Shown piece by piece: positions 24,801 to 36,100 of a stretch of DNA of 64,000 bases. The notes below the pieces were generated by a model. That model was given only the letters and a program-made list of their open reading frames with translations, ran no database searches and was not told the origin of the DNA. A program made the translations under genes and the position numbers. The DNA is from Chroicocephalus ridibundus (Eukaryota > Chordata > Aves > Charadriiformes > Laridae), in NCBI RefSeq assembly GCF_963924245.1, contig NC_086285.1, positions 49,873,313-49,937,312 on the forward strand, written 5' to 3'. Position 1 is the stretch's first letter. Each line of letters begins with the position of its first letter.

Positions 24801-27800
24801 AAAAGTGAAGTTTTAGTTCCTTAAAGGAAGTTTCCTAGCAGGGTGCTTCAAACAGTATATTTTTCTGTTCTAGTTTGTGTCTCTGAGCCCTGGTTTCCCC
24901 TTCCACTTTGCTGTAGATAAAAAAAAAGGCATGTTACGCTTTTTCCTTTTTAATTACTGTTGCAGTTATCAGCATTATAATGCTTAAGAGTTCATTTTTG
25001 CTGGGTTCCTTGCTAGAAGATGAAGAGATGACACGTTGTAAACAACAAAAATCTCTGCTGCTAAGAGCTAGTTTTGCATACTGAGTTTTGCATGTGCAAA
25101 GATTGAAAAAAAAAAAAAGTGAGCTTGATCTACGGATTATGAGGTATGAAAAGAAAAAGAAGAAAATTTCATTCTTTTATTTGTATTCCATTTCCCTTTT
25201 TTTTATTTTTTGTGGGCAGAGAAAGAGTGTCTGGGTTCTTTTCCCGACCTCAAGTGCCAGGAACTTTTTTAATAAGAAAACCGTAATGTTCATACCATTC
25301 TCAGACACCAAAGTAGGGCTTTAATTAATATCTATATCTACGCATATTTTTGTGAGGTTTTTATATAATCCATATAGCTATCTCACACATTATAGATAGA
25401 TGTATTTTGTTATGCAGCTATCTATCTATATATGTAGATCATAAGACAGGCTGTGAAAATGTTATGAATTGGCAACGCTTGATATTCGTGCTGTGCTTAG
25501 AAATGTAAAACAAAAAACCCTCCGATATTGTTCTGGTCTACCAGAATCAGTCTGTTGTTAATGCAGGACATTCAATCATTTTGAAGAGGCTCTTAAACCA
25601 TTTCTTTCAGCAGTTCTTTAATTAATCCCTTTGTATAATGAATGGCAATAGAGCCTTCTACCCTCCTACGAAGGACCTGTAATTCTAATGCCACTTTCAA
25701 GGTCCACAGCTTGCAGAGTTAATATGTGTTAGGCAAGTATAATATATAATACTACAGATATGTAAGTAAATCTGCAGGTCTTTTAGAAGCACAGATGAGC
25801 CAAAGGAAGATCAATGGAGTTTGACAACATGACAGAAATGCCATGGCACAAGTATATCCATCTCTAGGCTTTTTGTTATGCATTACTGTGAGTAATGCAT
25901 AACAATCAGTGGAGTAAAATACCCCTTTGATGAGTCTAATTTGGTAACAATTTGCAAACATGATAATAAGCCTCCTTAATTCAAAGGCATTTGACAGAGA
26001 TATCTTGACACTTTCATTACAGGAGCTGTCAGGAACAATCTGGAAGAGGAGAAGGGTTTTATTGGAAAGTGCCTACTTATCTTTGGTAATCTAATAATCT
26101 ATAGTAGTAGGATCAAGTAATTTTTTATGATACGGCCCTTAACCATCTATCAAATAGTACTTTTAATTACAGCTGAGCTGCTGAGGTGTATAGAGATCTT
26201 TCTTGGGACAAAATGAACAACTATAGCTCTGCTCTGAGTAGTGCGCTATTGCCAAAGAGACAGCAATTCCCTTTCTCCACCACTGCCTTCCTGTGAACGA
26301 AATGGCTGTACAAAAGAAAGGGTTCTGAGCCCATTACACATAGTGCCAAAGATTTGGTTATGTTATAACACATATCCATGGCAAAATGACTGAAGATTAA
26401 AACAGAAGTTTTTGCGACTTTTTCTAATTTACAGCTACTTGACCTTGCCCTTCAGCATTTCTAACTAGCTAGCTACACCAGCAGCTGTAGATATACTTTC
26501 TAGATAATTGTGAACATCTATATGGGTCAGGGATTTTTTTTTAATACCAATCTCTCTGACACTGTTTGAGTCTCTGCCCCAGGAGAAGGCAACGCCTTGC
26601 CTGGGAGCCATGAAAGTCTGCCCAGAGCAGGGCAATGTCCGTGCTGAGCACGACCTCTCAGCAGCACGGTCCAGGTTGTTAGATGCATGTTAATCACTTG
26701 AACTGTTCTGGGTAGATAAATAAAAGTACACAACACTAATACCCTTAAAGTAAAAACTTCATAGCCCCTCAGACACCCTGAAAGCTGCAGTTCTCCCTTG
26801 GTTTCATACAAGAAATTTTGCCATGTTCCCTGAAGGCCGCTGTGTCTTGCCCCTCCTTGGTGGCCCTGTTTTCCCGTGGGTGAGATAGCTTCAGAGGCCT
26901 TATCTGTTAATAGGACAGCAATAGCTTTACTGATTCTGCAGGCTAGTGCTGCAAGAGTCCAGCTGTTTATAAAAAGCAAGTAAATCAAAACCCAGTGTAC
27001 TTCACACCAAATTAAACCTCCTTTTTTTTATCCCTTTCTCTATGCGTAGGACTCTTCAGTCTAAAACTAAGATGCATGAAATGACCCTGCAAATGAGATC
27101 AGTGTAATTCAGAGAATGAAATTAATCTGTCAAGCTCTGGCTTTGTTTGTCACTTACCATCACTGTAGTTTCTTTTCATCTTCAATTTTTGCTCCCCTTC
27201 ATTATTTTCTATAAAGAGTTTTATTTAGAGGAAGAAATAGAAGGAGGATTTTATGCATCCATTATTTAATGATGGACTTTTGTCCCAGGGGAAAATGGAC
27301 AAGAAGGATTCTGATGGCATAGTGAAGTGAATTAAAGATCAAAAAATTTCTTAAATTTGGCTGAGAGTTTATGACCTAATTTGCATAACTCTGGTTCTAA
27401 TGTCAGTGACTTCTTTCCTGGTCGATTGTTGGGATTTTTTTGTCTTCAAATTCAATTGCTAGTGTATTAATTTTCACAATTCTGGAGCCAGCATACCTAT
27501 GAGATCTAATTTAAGGGCTGTGTTTCCTCTTTGGAAAATAAGAGACTATTTCACAAAGAGAAGGAAAAATCAAGAACAATGGCATCTTTGAAATAACATA
27601 CATTATTTCTTATCAGAACAGCATTTCTTTTCTAGGGCTTCTTACGAGGGGGTATTGTCTTTACAGGAGATTTGCCTGAATACAATTTTTGGGCTCTCGC
27701 CAGGCTGCACAAAAGGCCAGAAGAGGCACCAACAGCATTGCTCAAACTTGCTGAAGTGGACCTGATGCACAAGTTGTACCACTGCGATTAGGCTGGGCAG

Positions 27801-27896
27801 AGGGAATTTTACCCTGCTCCACCACCTCACTGGCTGATGTTTCATGGAAAGAGCGGGATAGCCTGCGCATAGCTCTGGTGTAGTAGCAACTAAATT
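15827..27896. other. Intergenic DNA, no gene recognised
   Basis: A 12-kb stretch with no exon, RNA gene or repeat family that I can name. Open frames up to 183 codons (17250-16699, minus) show no domain. Notable features are an A17 run near 19046, a purine-rich tract at about 18905-18960, a short GATA/TCTA-type microsatellite near 25320-25440, a perfect hairpin at 25873-25905 and an AT-rich block at 25955-26200 that could be regulatory. Confidence 0.5.
25873..25905. repeat. Perfect 15-bp inverted repeat with 3-nt loop
   Basis: TTGTTATGCATTACT (25873-25887) is followed by GTG and then its exact reverse complement (25891-25905). Each arm contains ATGCAT. The stem is too short for a microRNA precursor. 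Confidence 0.95.
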
Positions 27897-28434
27897 ATAG
27901 AATCATAGAATGGTTCGGGTTAAAAGGGACCTTAAAAATCATCTAGTTCCAATCCCACTTCCCCAGGCAGGGACACCTCCCACTAGACCAGGTTGTTCAA
28001 AGCCCCATCCAGCCTGGCCTTGGACACTTCCAGGGATGGACCATCCACAGCTTCCCTGGGCAACCTCTTCCAGTGCCTCACCACCCTCACAGTAAAGGAT
28101 TTCTTCCTAATATCCAATCTAAATCTCCCCTCTTCCAGTTTAAAACTATTACCCCTCATCCTATCCCTCATAAAGACTCCCTCCCCATCCCTCTTGTAGG
28201 CCCCCTTTAAGTACTGGAAGGCCGCTATAAGGTCTCCCTGGAGCCTTCTCTTCTCCAGGCTGAATAACCCCAACTATCTCAGCCTGTCCTTATAGGAGAG
28301 GTGCTCCAGCCCTCGGATCATCTTTGTGGCCCTCCACTGGACCTGTTCGAACAGGCCCATGTCCTTTTTGTGCTGAGGACTCCAGAGCTGCACACAGTAC
28401 TCCAGGTGGGGTCTCACCAGAGCGGAGTAGAGGT
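27897..28434 (-). mobile_element. CR1 LINE 3' fragment (about 540 bp)
   Basis: The 3' end at 27897 (ATTCTATGATTCT in sense) leads into the ORF2 C-terminal region: LFSLEKRRLQGDLIAAF, GNSFKLEEGRFRLDIRK, RLPREAVDGPSL, and further upstream YSALVRPHLEYCVQLW and RATKMIRGLEHL. It shares subfamily features with the copy at 58633-59215, such as a 3' part with ccccaggcagggacacctcc here against catgggcagggacacctcc there. Both ORF2 pieces are broken. Confidence 0.95.
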
Positions 28435-28824
28435 AGATCAGAGATGTCTTAATATATTGTATACACAGAACTTTATTTTTCAAACAGAAATCATGTTAGG
28501 CATAATAGTCAGGTGCCAAAAGTTTTCTAACCCGCTTTTGGCAGTGTATTTTGGGTGCTCGGCATTGCTGTGCTGATACAAAAGAGTCCTACAGCTGGCA
28601 TAATGGGCCACCTACACCGGTGTGGCCCTACAAAAGCTGCACCTTCAGCAAAGCTGCTGAGCACCATGTGGCTGTGAGGCTGGGGGACTACAGGACCACA
28701 TGAGGGAGCTGCTTTAATTCACCTCTGAAGCAACGTGGGCATCAACTACTGGTGAGCAGCAGGGTTTGGGGCAAACCCCGAGGCTGGTGCACTTGTTGCC
28801 AAGCCTTTACCTCTCCACTGCAGG

Positions 28825-29502
28825 ATGGTGAGTGGGGTGAACCAGCTGGAGGGGGCTCAGCTGAAGGATAGGCAGCTTCTTTTCACCAGGGACAAGACAA
28901 CAGTATTTACATCATATTTGACACCATTTCCAAGGTATGTCTCAACAATGCTCTTCCCATCTTCCTCTTTATTTCTCCCCATTTTTACTAATAAAATTGT
29001 GCAAAACTTCCCTCCTAAACAACTCCTGTGTATGTCTGTCTTAATTTTCTTGCCTTCTTTCATATCATTACAGCTCCCAGCCTTCCTTCCCTCTTCCAGA
29101 AAAAATAAAAGGCAAAAAATCACAGAAATCTTCCAAAAGCAAGTATTTAAAAAAACTGATTACTATAGAATGACGCACAGGGTAGAACAAACAAAGAATT
29201 GTAGGAAATGCACTTTGCTGCCTGAAGATGCCTTTAATGAAAAGACAGGGCACCTTATGGATGTTGGAGTGCTGGACCCTTCTGGTTGCCTAGGACATGC
29301 CAGAAAATACACAGAAGTGCTTGAAAAGACAGCAGGACTTTTGCGTGATGAAGACCCCTCAAGGAGTTGCAAACATGGTAGAGCTGATAAAACAGAGTCT
29401 GCAATCTTCTGGTTTCCTGCTTACCTTCAGCTGGTAAGAGCAGAATTCCCCCATGTAAACAGAGTTCAAAACCCAACTGTGTTATGGGCACAACAGGAGT
29501 GA
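28825..29502 (+). other. Unexplained 225-codon ORF
   Basis: An ATG-initiated frame stays open for 225 codons in AT-rich sequence, about 390 bp beyond a CR1 fragment. The translation has a hydrophobic stretch in residues 39-85, then a Lys/Arg-rich and finally a mixed hydrophilic part. I recognise no domain, signal peptide or transposon motif, and there is no clear promoter or AATAAA-defined gene around it. By rough expectation a chance ORF of this length is uncommon but not impossible in 64 kb read in six frames. I do not claim it is a gene. Confidence 0.15.
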
Positions 29503-30103
29503 TTACCTCCCCCTCCTCTTTTCCTAAGGCTGCTTTCTCCTTGGTTCCTAATTTTTTTACTGGTGTAAAACAACGTGGTTCCACCACAGTTAACAAAGTG
29601 GTGCCCATTTGTACTGCAGCAGGCAATTTCCTTTAGCCTGAAACCAGTATTTTTTTGTACAGGGACACTTGCCTCCTTCCCCAGGACTACTGGTAGTTTT
29701 GTGGTGCTGCACACCCGAAGCACAAGGTGTTTTCACAGCCTGTTGCAGCACCATGGGAAAGCCTCCAAGTACAGAAAGAGCAGAACAGGCCCCAGGACAT
29801 GAAGGCATAAAATATGTTGCACCTGAGTCAAAGGAGAAAAAAAAAAATCATGATTCACGTTCCTAATTTTGACTAGTGGGTCCTCTTCTGCTCTGCTGAA
29901 AAGAAGCCTCAGAGAAAGCTCTTCTATGTACCATTTGAAATGAAATTCAAAGGTTGTCCTCAAATGGACAAAGGTATGTTTCTGATAAGTGAAAACACTA
30001 CATGTCTGGAAAGAGAATGAAAGCAAATGACCTTTTGGTCATTCGGCCTCTGTGGGATTTAGAGGAGTTCCTGTTCTGCCCTCTAAAAATGTCTCTGGGT
30101 GAT

Positions 30104-30132
30104 TCTGGATTAAGGCTACTCCTTAATCCAGA
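30104..30132. repeat. Perfect 12-bp inverted repeat with 5-nt loop
   Basis: TCTGGATTAAGG (30104-30115), loop CTACT, then CCTTAATCCAGA (30121-30132). The arms contain GGATTA, a bicoid/OTX/PITX-type homeodomain core, in opposite orientations. The structure is seen directly; a role is inference. Confidence 0.95.
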
Positions 30133-33100
30133 CAGGAAAATATTGTTTTGTCAAAACAGTAGAGAAACCCCCTTCACAGCCAGATACTCACAAGCAGCTC
30201 CTTTCTGGCAACCAACAGAGGCTTTTCTGAGCTTCATGGACACATTAGACTTTGGATGCTGCTGCTTCCATTTCTACCTCTATTTAGTCCTGCTGGTTGG
30301 CCTAAAAGCCCTGCGGATCTTGGCTCTGCTGTGTCACAGTTCTTCTTGCAGTATCACAAATGCCAGCAAGACGTAGGAGACTGCAGACCATATGTGTTCG
30401 TGGGGATAGGTTGAGAGATGGCTTATTTTAAGGCCAATGCATTATTTTCTGACAGTAACTGAGGGGAGACTTCACACTCAAAAGTTATTCTTGAAAGGAT
30501 GATTTTTGCAGAGCTGGGAACACTGACTCACTCCTGCCATCCTCACAGTCTCCAGTGCGTGATGCAGAGGTGAGGTAGGAGAAAGAAGCAAGTGATGTCT
30601 TGCTTTTGCTGTGATAGAAATAAGGCTGGTTTGTGACTTGGCTCTTTTCCCAAAAATTTTCAGCATGAGAGGGGAGACTGCGAATCACAAATAGCTGGCT
30701 TCTGGTGCACAGAACAGAAAGGCTAAGTTTTATTCCTCTTACTTTCAGATAATTGCCTAAAATTCATCGAGACCATACAGACCACAAGGAAGAGAAAGAA
30801 AGATGAGATTAACTGACTTTCACAAGGTCTTCTCATACTAAATCTAGCATAGGTAGGGTTACAAACATCACCGTGAGACAAATTTAGTCAAGGCACGTAT
30901 ACAGAGATACACCTTCTCCAAAGGAGAACTCTTTTTCTTTCTTTAACTTTCCTGTAAATGCCACGTCTCAGCTCTGCTGCCAAATAAGTGCATTTGCTGG
31001 TGGAAATGCTCCCAGTTTTTTTTCCTCATACCTCACAGTGCAAGTGCTGTCCCAACATTGGGACACCACATTGAAGTAACGCAGCTGAGATGAATGCAGT
31101 TACATTGGGATGCAGCTGTGTTTACAGCAATGAAAATGTGAGGAACTGCATTATTCAGTCAATGGAGGCAGGAAAAACAATTTAAAAGATCTATTTGGAA
31201 TGGTTAGTGCCTTTCTTTTGCTTAGGTAAGTTATTATATTTACATCTGCATACCAAAAATTCAATTTTAATCTGTCTATGGCTACAGGAAGACAATTTGC
31301 TCATGATATTTGGGAATACTGCAGATAATATTGGATACAGAGAAAGAGCATTCTAACACAGATGCAAATGGTGTCAAATATGTAATGGTAATGAATTCCT
31401 CAAAAAATACCCTCACTAATGCTTTGCAAATGAAAACTGGGACCCTCTGAAAAATTTTCATCAAAAAAAAAAGTTTGGTTTAAAGTACAATCCAATTATT
31501 CACAAAGGTTATTACGCAGTGCAAAGTTTTCATAAAGTGTATTCTGTCAATATTTATGACCTCTCATTGAAAAACAAAATCCAGGTGGAATATACTTTTG
31601 TGTATGTTTCTGAAAACTAAGAAGTTGCATTTGGAAACATGACCCCTGGTAGCTGTACATTTAAGGCCACAAATTCCATTTTTGTGTTCTGAGTTGAGTT
31701 ACAGCACCAGAATAAATCTTACATTTAGTAAGATTTAGAGATAAAATGGGAAGGCAGGGGAACCTTAACAAATCGGCACCAGAAAAAACAACTACAGTGT
31801 TTCAAGGATGCCTTTCTTTTCATTAGCAATTAAACGAGTCGTTAGCACGTAAACAGTAAGTGAAGAAGAAGAGAGCAACACAAGAGATGATACACAAAGA
31901 CAAGTGATTGTATCTTCTAGTACTTCACATTATAAACTCCACAAAAGGCCACCTCAACCTTTACTAAAGAGTCACCAGCCTAGCTGGACTTCTCCAGCTT
32001 CAAAAGGCAAGCTTCAAAGATTTGGGTGCATCTCCAGACGGGAACCTCAGTGTAAACGAACACTTGTTTCTCCGATGCTTGGAGTGAAGGCAACACAGAG
32101 GGATCTGTTATAGGAAAGTTTCACCCAGGCAGTAAAATATTGCTCAGTGTAGAATAATGCAAGCTCATACATTTCAGGGAGGGAAAATGCCAGCTATATT
32201 CCAATGGGAGGGAGAATCACTAAAAGCAAGTGATACTAGAAATAAATCAGGTGTAAACTGCAGTTGCGGACTTCAAGAGAAGAAAATAATAGACATGAGG
32301 AATTCAGTTTTTCTGCTGCTGCAAGGCTCTAGGAAGATAACACCTAGGTTTTTAGGACATTTCACTAGTTTCAGCTCTTAAACCCTAGCTTGGAGTGGCT
32401 GAAAAATGTGACAAAGGACTAGTGATGAGTAAGAAATCATAAGAAAAGAGGGCTGAACAATTCTGAAACTGTAAAAACCTAACAAAAAAAAAAAATTAAA
32501 AGAAAAAATCAGTGGCAGACCTGTGGAGAAAATGACGATATCCTCAGGATTTCCCCTTTGCCATCAGATACCTCCAAGTAGGCAAAGGCCTCCAACTTCT
32601 CTCCGGTGCTGGTAGGTCATCTGAGCCCTACAGCTGTAGGCGACCTGGGCAGCTGGTGCAAGGGTTGCTCTGGGTTTAGCATCTAGGCTGTTTGACTGGG
32701 CTGTGGAGCAGACCCTTATTGCCTCCTGAAAAAATAGATTTTTTGGTTTTTTAATGGTATTACAACACCTTTGCCTTCACATCATACATTCTTGCGCTCA
32801 GCTCAGCCATGTCTGATTATGTCTCATTTGTCCAAAGAGTATTTAAAGAGAGGTTTCAAAATGCCGGCAGAATTTAATAAATTCTAATATCCCAGCAGTG
32901 AAAGGATGCTCTTGAAAGGCATTTCAATGGTGTGGCCTAAAAAGAAGTTGAACAAGAGGGAGACCCCGTGGTCAGTGAGGAAATACTGGGAAAAATACAG
33001 TCCGCATTACACGTTTAATCAAATGTTGATAATGTTACTGTATGATACAATCCTGAGTGGGAAAAGAGGTAAGAGCCCTCAGTCTCTTCCTTCACTATCT

Positions 33101-36100
33101 CACAGTGCCAAGCTGTCTGCTGCCGCAGTAGAATAAAAGTGAGAAATAGATGCAAAAGAAGTGGAGAAAAAACAATCAGGCAGCGTTCCTGTTAATACTG
33201 TACAGTCTTCCCAAAATGTCTGAGCAAATGGCTTGAATGAAATTAATAATCAGTTTTGATCAGAGGATATTGCTGTATTGTCTGTCTGTTTATTTAGGTA
33301 TTTGTGCACACCCACAGCCAGCAATGGGGTAATAGTCAATGTCTTTATTCCTGATGTGGCTTACTTTTTCCAGGCTATGAAAGGCAGGTTAATATTTGAT
33401 CTTATATCAATAAATCTCCCTATACTAAATATGTAAAGGTTATTCTGGAAAATGCATCCTGGCACGACCATGAACTTACTGTGATATTTTATAGGAGAAG
33501 AAGTTCACTATGTATCTGAAGAATTTCACTGCAATTATGTAAATATGTGAATATACCTATGCCAATCCCTGTTACAGTTATTGTCATAGGTGATGTTACA
33601 GACTGGTATTTGAAATATGTGACTTAAGAATGTAATATGATTGCTTATGGACTCTGTTTCGCCATCATAGTAGCTGGATGGCATTGATTTCTTCCGTCTC
33701 CCCCTGCTTATCTCAAGCTCTTTCATTTTGCTTGGCTTATTGATTTTCATGTTCACTTCATACATTATCTCACTGGAAGCTGGTAATGAATCAATGTAGC
33801 CTCCTAAATTTATGTTCTGTTATAACCCTTCAGAAAGAGCCACTTACAGCTATCTATATGAAAATGCACTGAGTAGCTATTGTACACATCTCTTTGTCCC
33901 ACCCCTATGCCTGGATGGAAGGCCTGTGCAGCCTTTCTATCAAGTGTACGTATTTTTAAACGCCTGCCATGATAACATTGACTTAAAAGGAAAACACCGG
34001 AGCAAGCTAAGGAGAACTCAATGTGAGTCTTTCATCTTAAGTAGTTCCATTTTTAGTGGCTCATTTACCAACCTTCTGCCTATAAGTTGTGTACCTTCCT
34101 CTCAGCTCCTTTTTTTCCTATATACAATAATACCAGAAAGCCTTCAGAGCAGGGACTACCTCTTATTGTCTGCTTACATTGCCCACAGTGTGCAGTTGTT
34201 ATCAGAAAGAGTCCCATTAGCACAAAAGGGACACCTGAAGTATAGATAACAGTAATACCAATTATGCAAAACAACTCCAGGACAGCTATGATGACAAATT
34301 GTGATTATTTTTGCTTCCTGCTGTTCTTAACATCTTTAGGTAACATTACAATTTAACGGTTAATTCATTCCCATAGGCGCATTCTTATTTTTCCTAGCTG
34401 GCCTGCTGCAGTACGCCAGGATATTGATAGAGCTTTCTGCTCTACAGAGACAGGTCCAGCTGAGAAAGGAAGACTCGTACTTGAAACTGCTGCTTGAAAC
34501 TAGTCAGAGTAATAACACAGGAATCTAGTTTCCCCTTGAGGATGTTTTAAATGGGTTCTTGAGGGAAACATAATAACATCACAAACACCCTAAATTAACC
34601 AGCACCTCAGCGATGGAAAACAGTATGTTAAATTCAGGGATTTCTCCTAAGAGATACCACGTAAGTTAAAAACCTACTTGGCTGAAGGAAAGTAGAAGAT
34701 GCATATGTTCATTTTGGAACTCTCCAGCATGAGAACCAACACTGAATTTTTAAGATCTGTATATATAATGTAGAGTGATTACTGACAACAGTCGTGTGCC
34801 TCCTTTATTTGTAGGCTCACACAAACCTCATTCTGTTCCACACTGAAATTGGTCTTGAGCAGAGATTTGTCACAGAGGCCCCCAGGGCCCCACGGCACAG
34901 GCCAGTGGAGCCTGCAGGTCCCTGCTTTGTGTCAACCACCTGTGTTTCCCAAGGGACATCGTGCCAACCATTTCTGGACACCCTGGTGGGATTAAAAGTG
35001 GGTTTCTGCGACTGTGTTGCCTGAGCAGCCTCCTGTGACAAGCCAGGCTCAGAGTATTTGGAAAGACTTCAAGGCTTGATTTGCAAAGGTTGAGAGCTCT
35101 CTGATTCCTGTCTGACTCCCTGAGGGCCAGACAGCAAAAGACTCTTCTCAACCCTAGACAAATCATAAATGCATTGGTAAAAACTTGCAGGGCTTGCTTT
35201 GCTAGAAAACAGCAGCATCTTAGCGTTCCTCTGACTCTTTCTGCTTGTGCTCTTTTTCAGCAAATGCTGTCCTAAACGTGGACAGAAAGATTAAAATTCG
35301 TGCTGAAGTATACAGAAAACAAACTGCCAGAGCCGAGCGAACACAAGAAACCTGTATGCAGACCCTTTGGAAACAAAGAGCTGTGCAACCCTTCTTCCCG
35401 GGGATGCTTTTAGCACAGAAAGGGGTTCAATTATGTGAGGCGCCTCTAAATTTCCTAACTCCTACAACAAACCTTAAAGTAGGCTGCCTTGAGACCCTCA
35501 TCAGGCACTTTGGAGGCTTGATTACGTCGTCTGGGCTGAGCAAAACCTTCCCACTCACAACAACCACCTGGAAACCCTTGCCCGACGGGACCTCTCCAAT
35601 GGGCTCTGCTGGGCTCTTGGGCAAGGAATTTAAAATCATTCAAGAATTCATTCATTCAAGCAGGACTAAACCACTTATTTGAAAGCAAAAAAACAGGTTA
35701 AAGAAAAGAATCAAAATCTCCTATAATTGTTTGCCTTTGCAAGCTGTTTTGACATAAAAAAGAAAACAAACCCAAAAAAAAACCACAAAAAAAACCAACC
35801 CAAGAGGCACCACAAGGCTTACCAGAATTGCAATTAAACTGAGCTGACAACATTTGGTTTTGTTAGCTCTGCTGTGGCTAAGTGAACAAATGGCTTATAT
35901 GATATTAAAAGATTTTTTTTTATCTCAGGGCTCAGAAGCCTTTCCTCATTTACAAGGCAGAGCATGTGATGCATTTGCCCTCCTCTTGTTTGAGTGTTTC
36001 TATTTTTCTAAGTCTCAGCAAAGCCTCGACCGGCGGATCCTACAGTAACGTCTCTGGACCAGCTATCATCATGCTAGTATCCTTCTATGAGAGCAATCCA

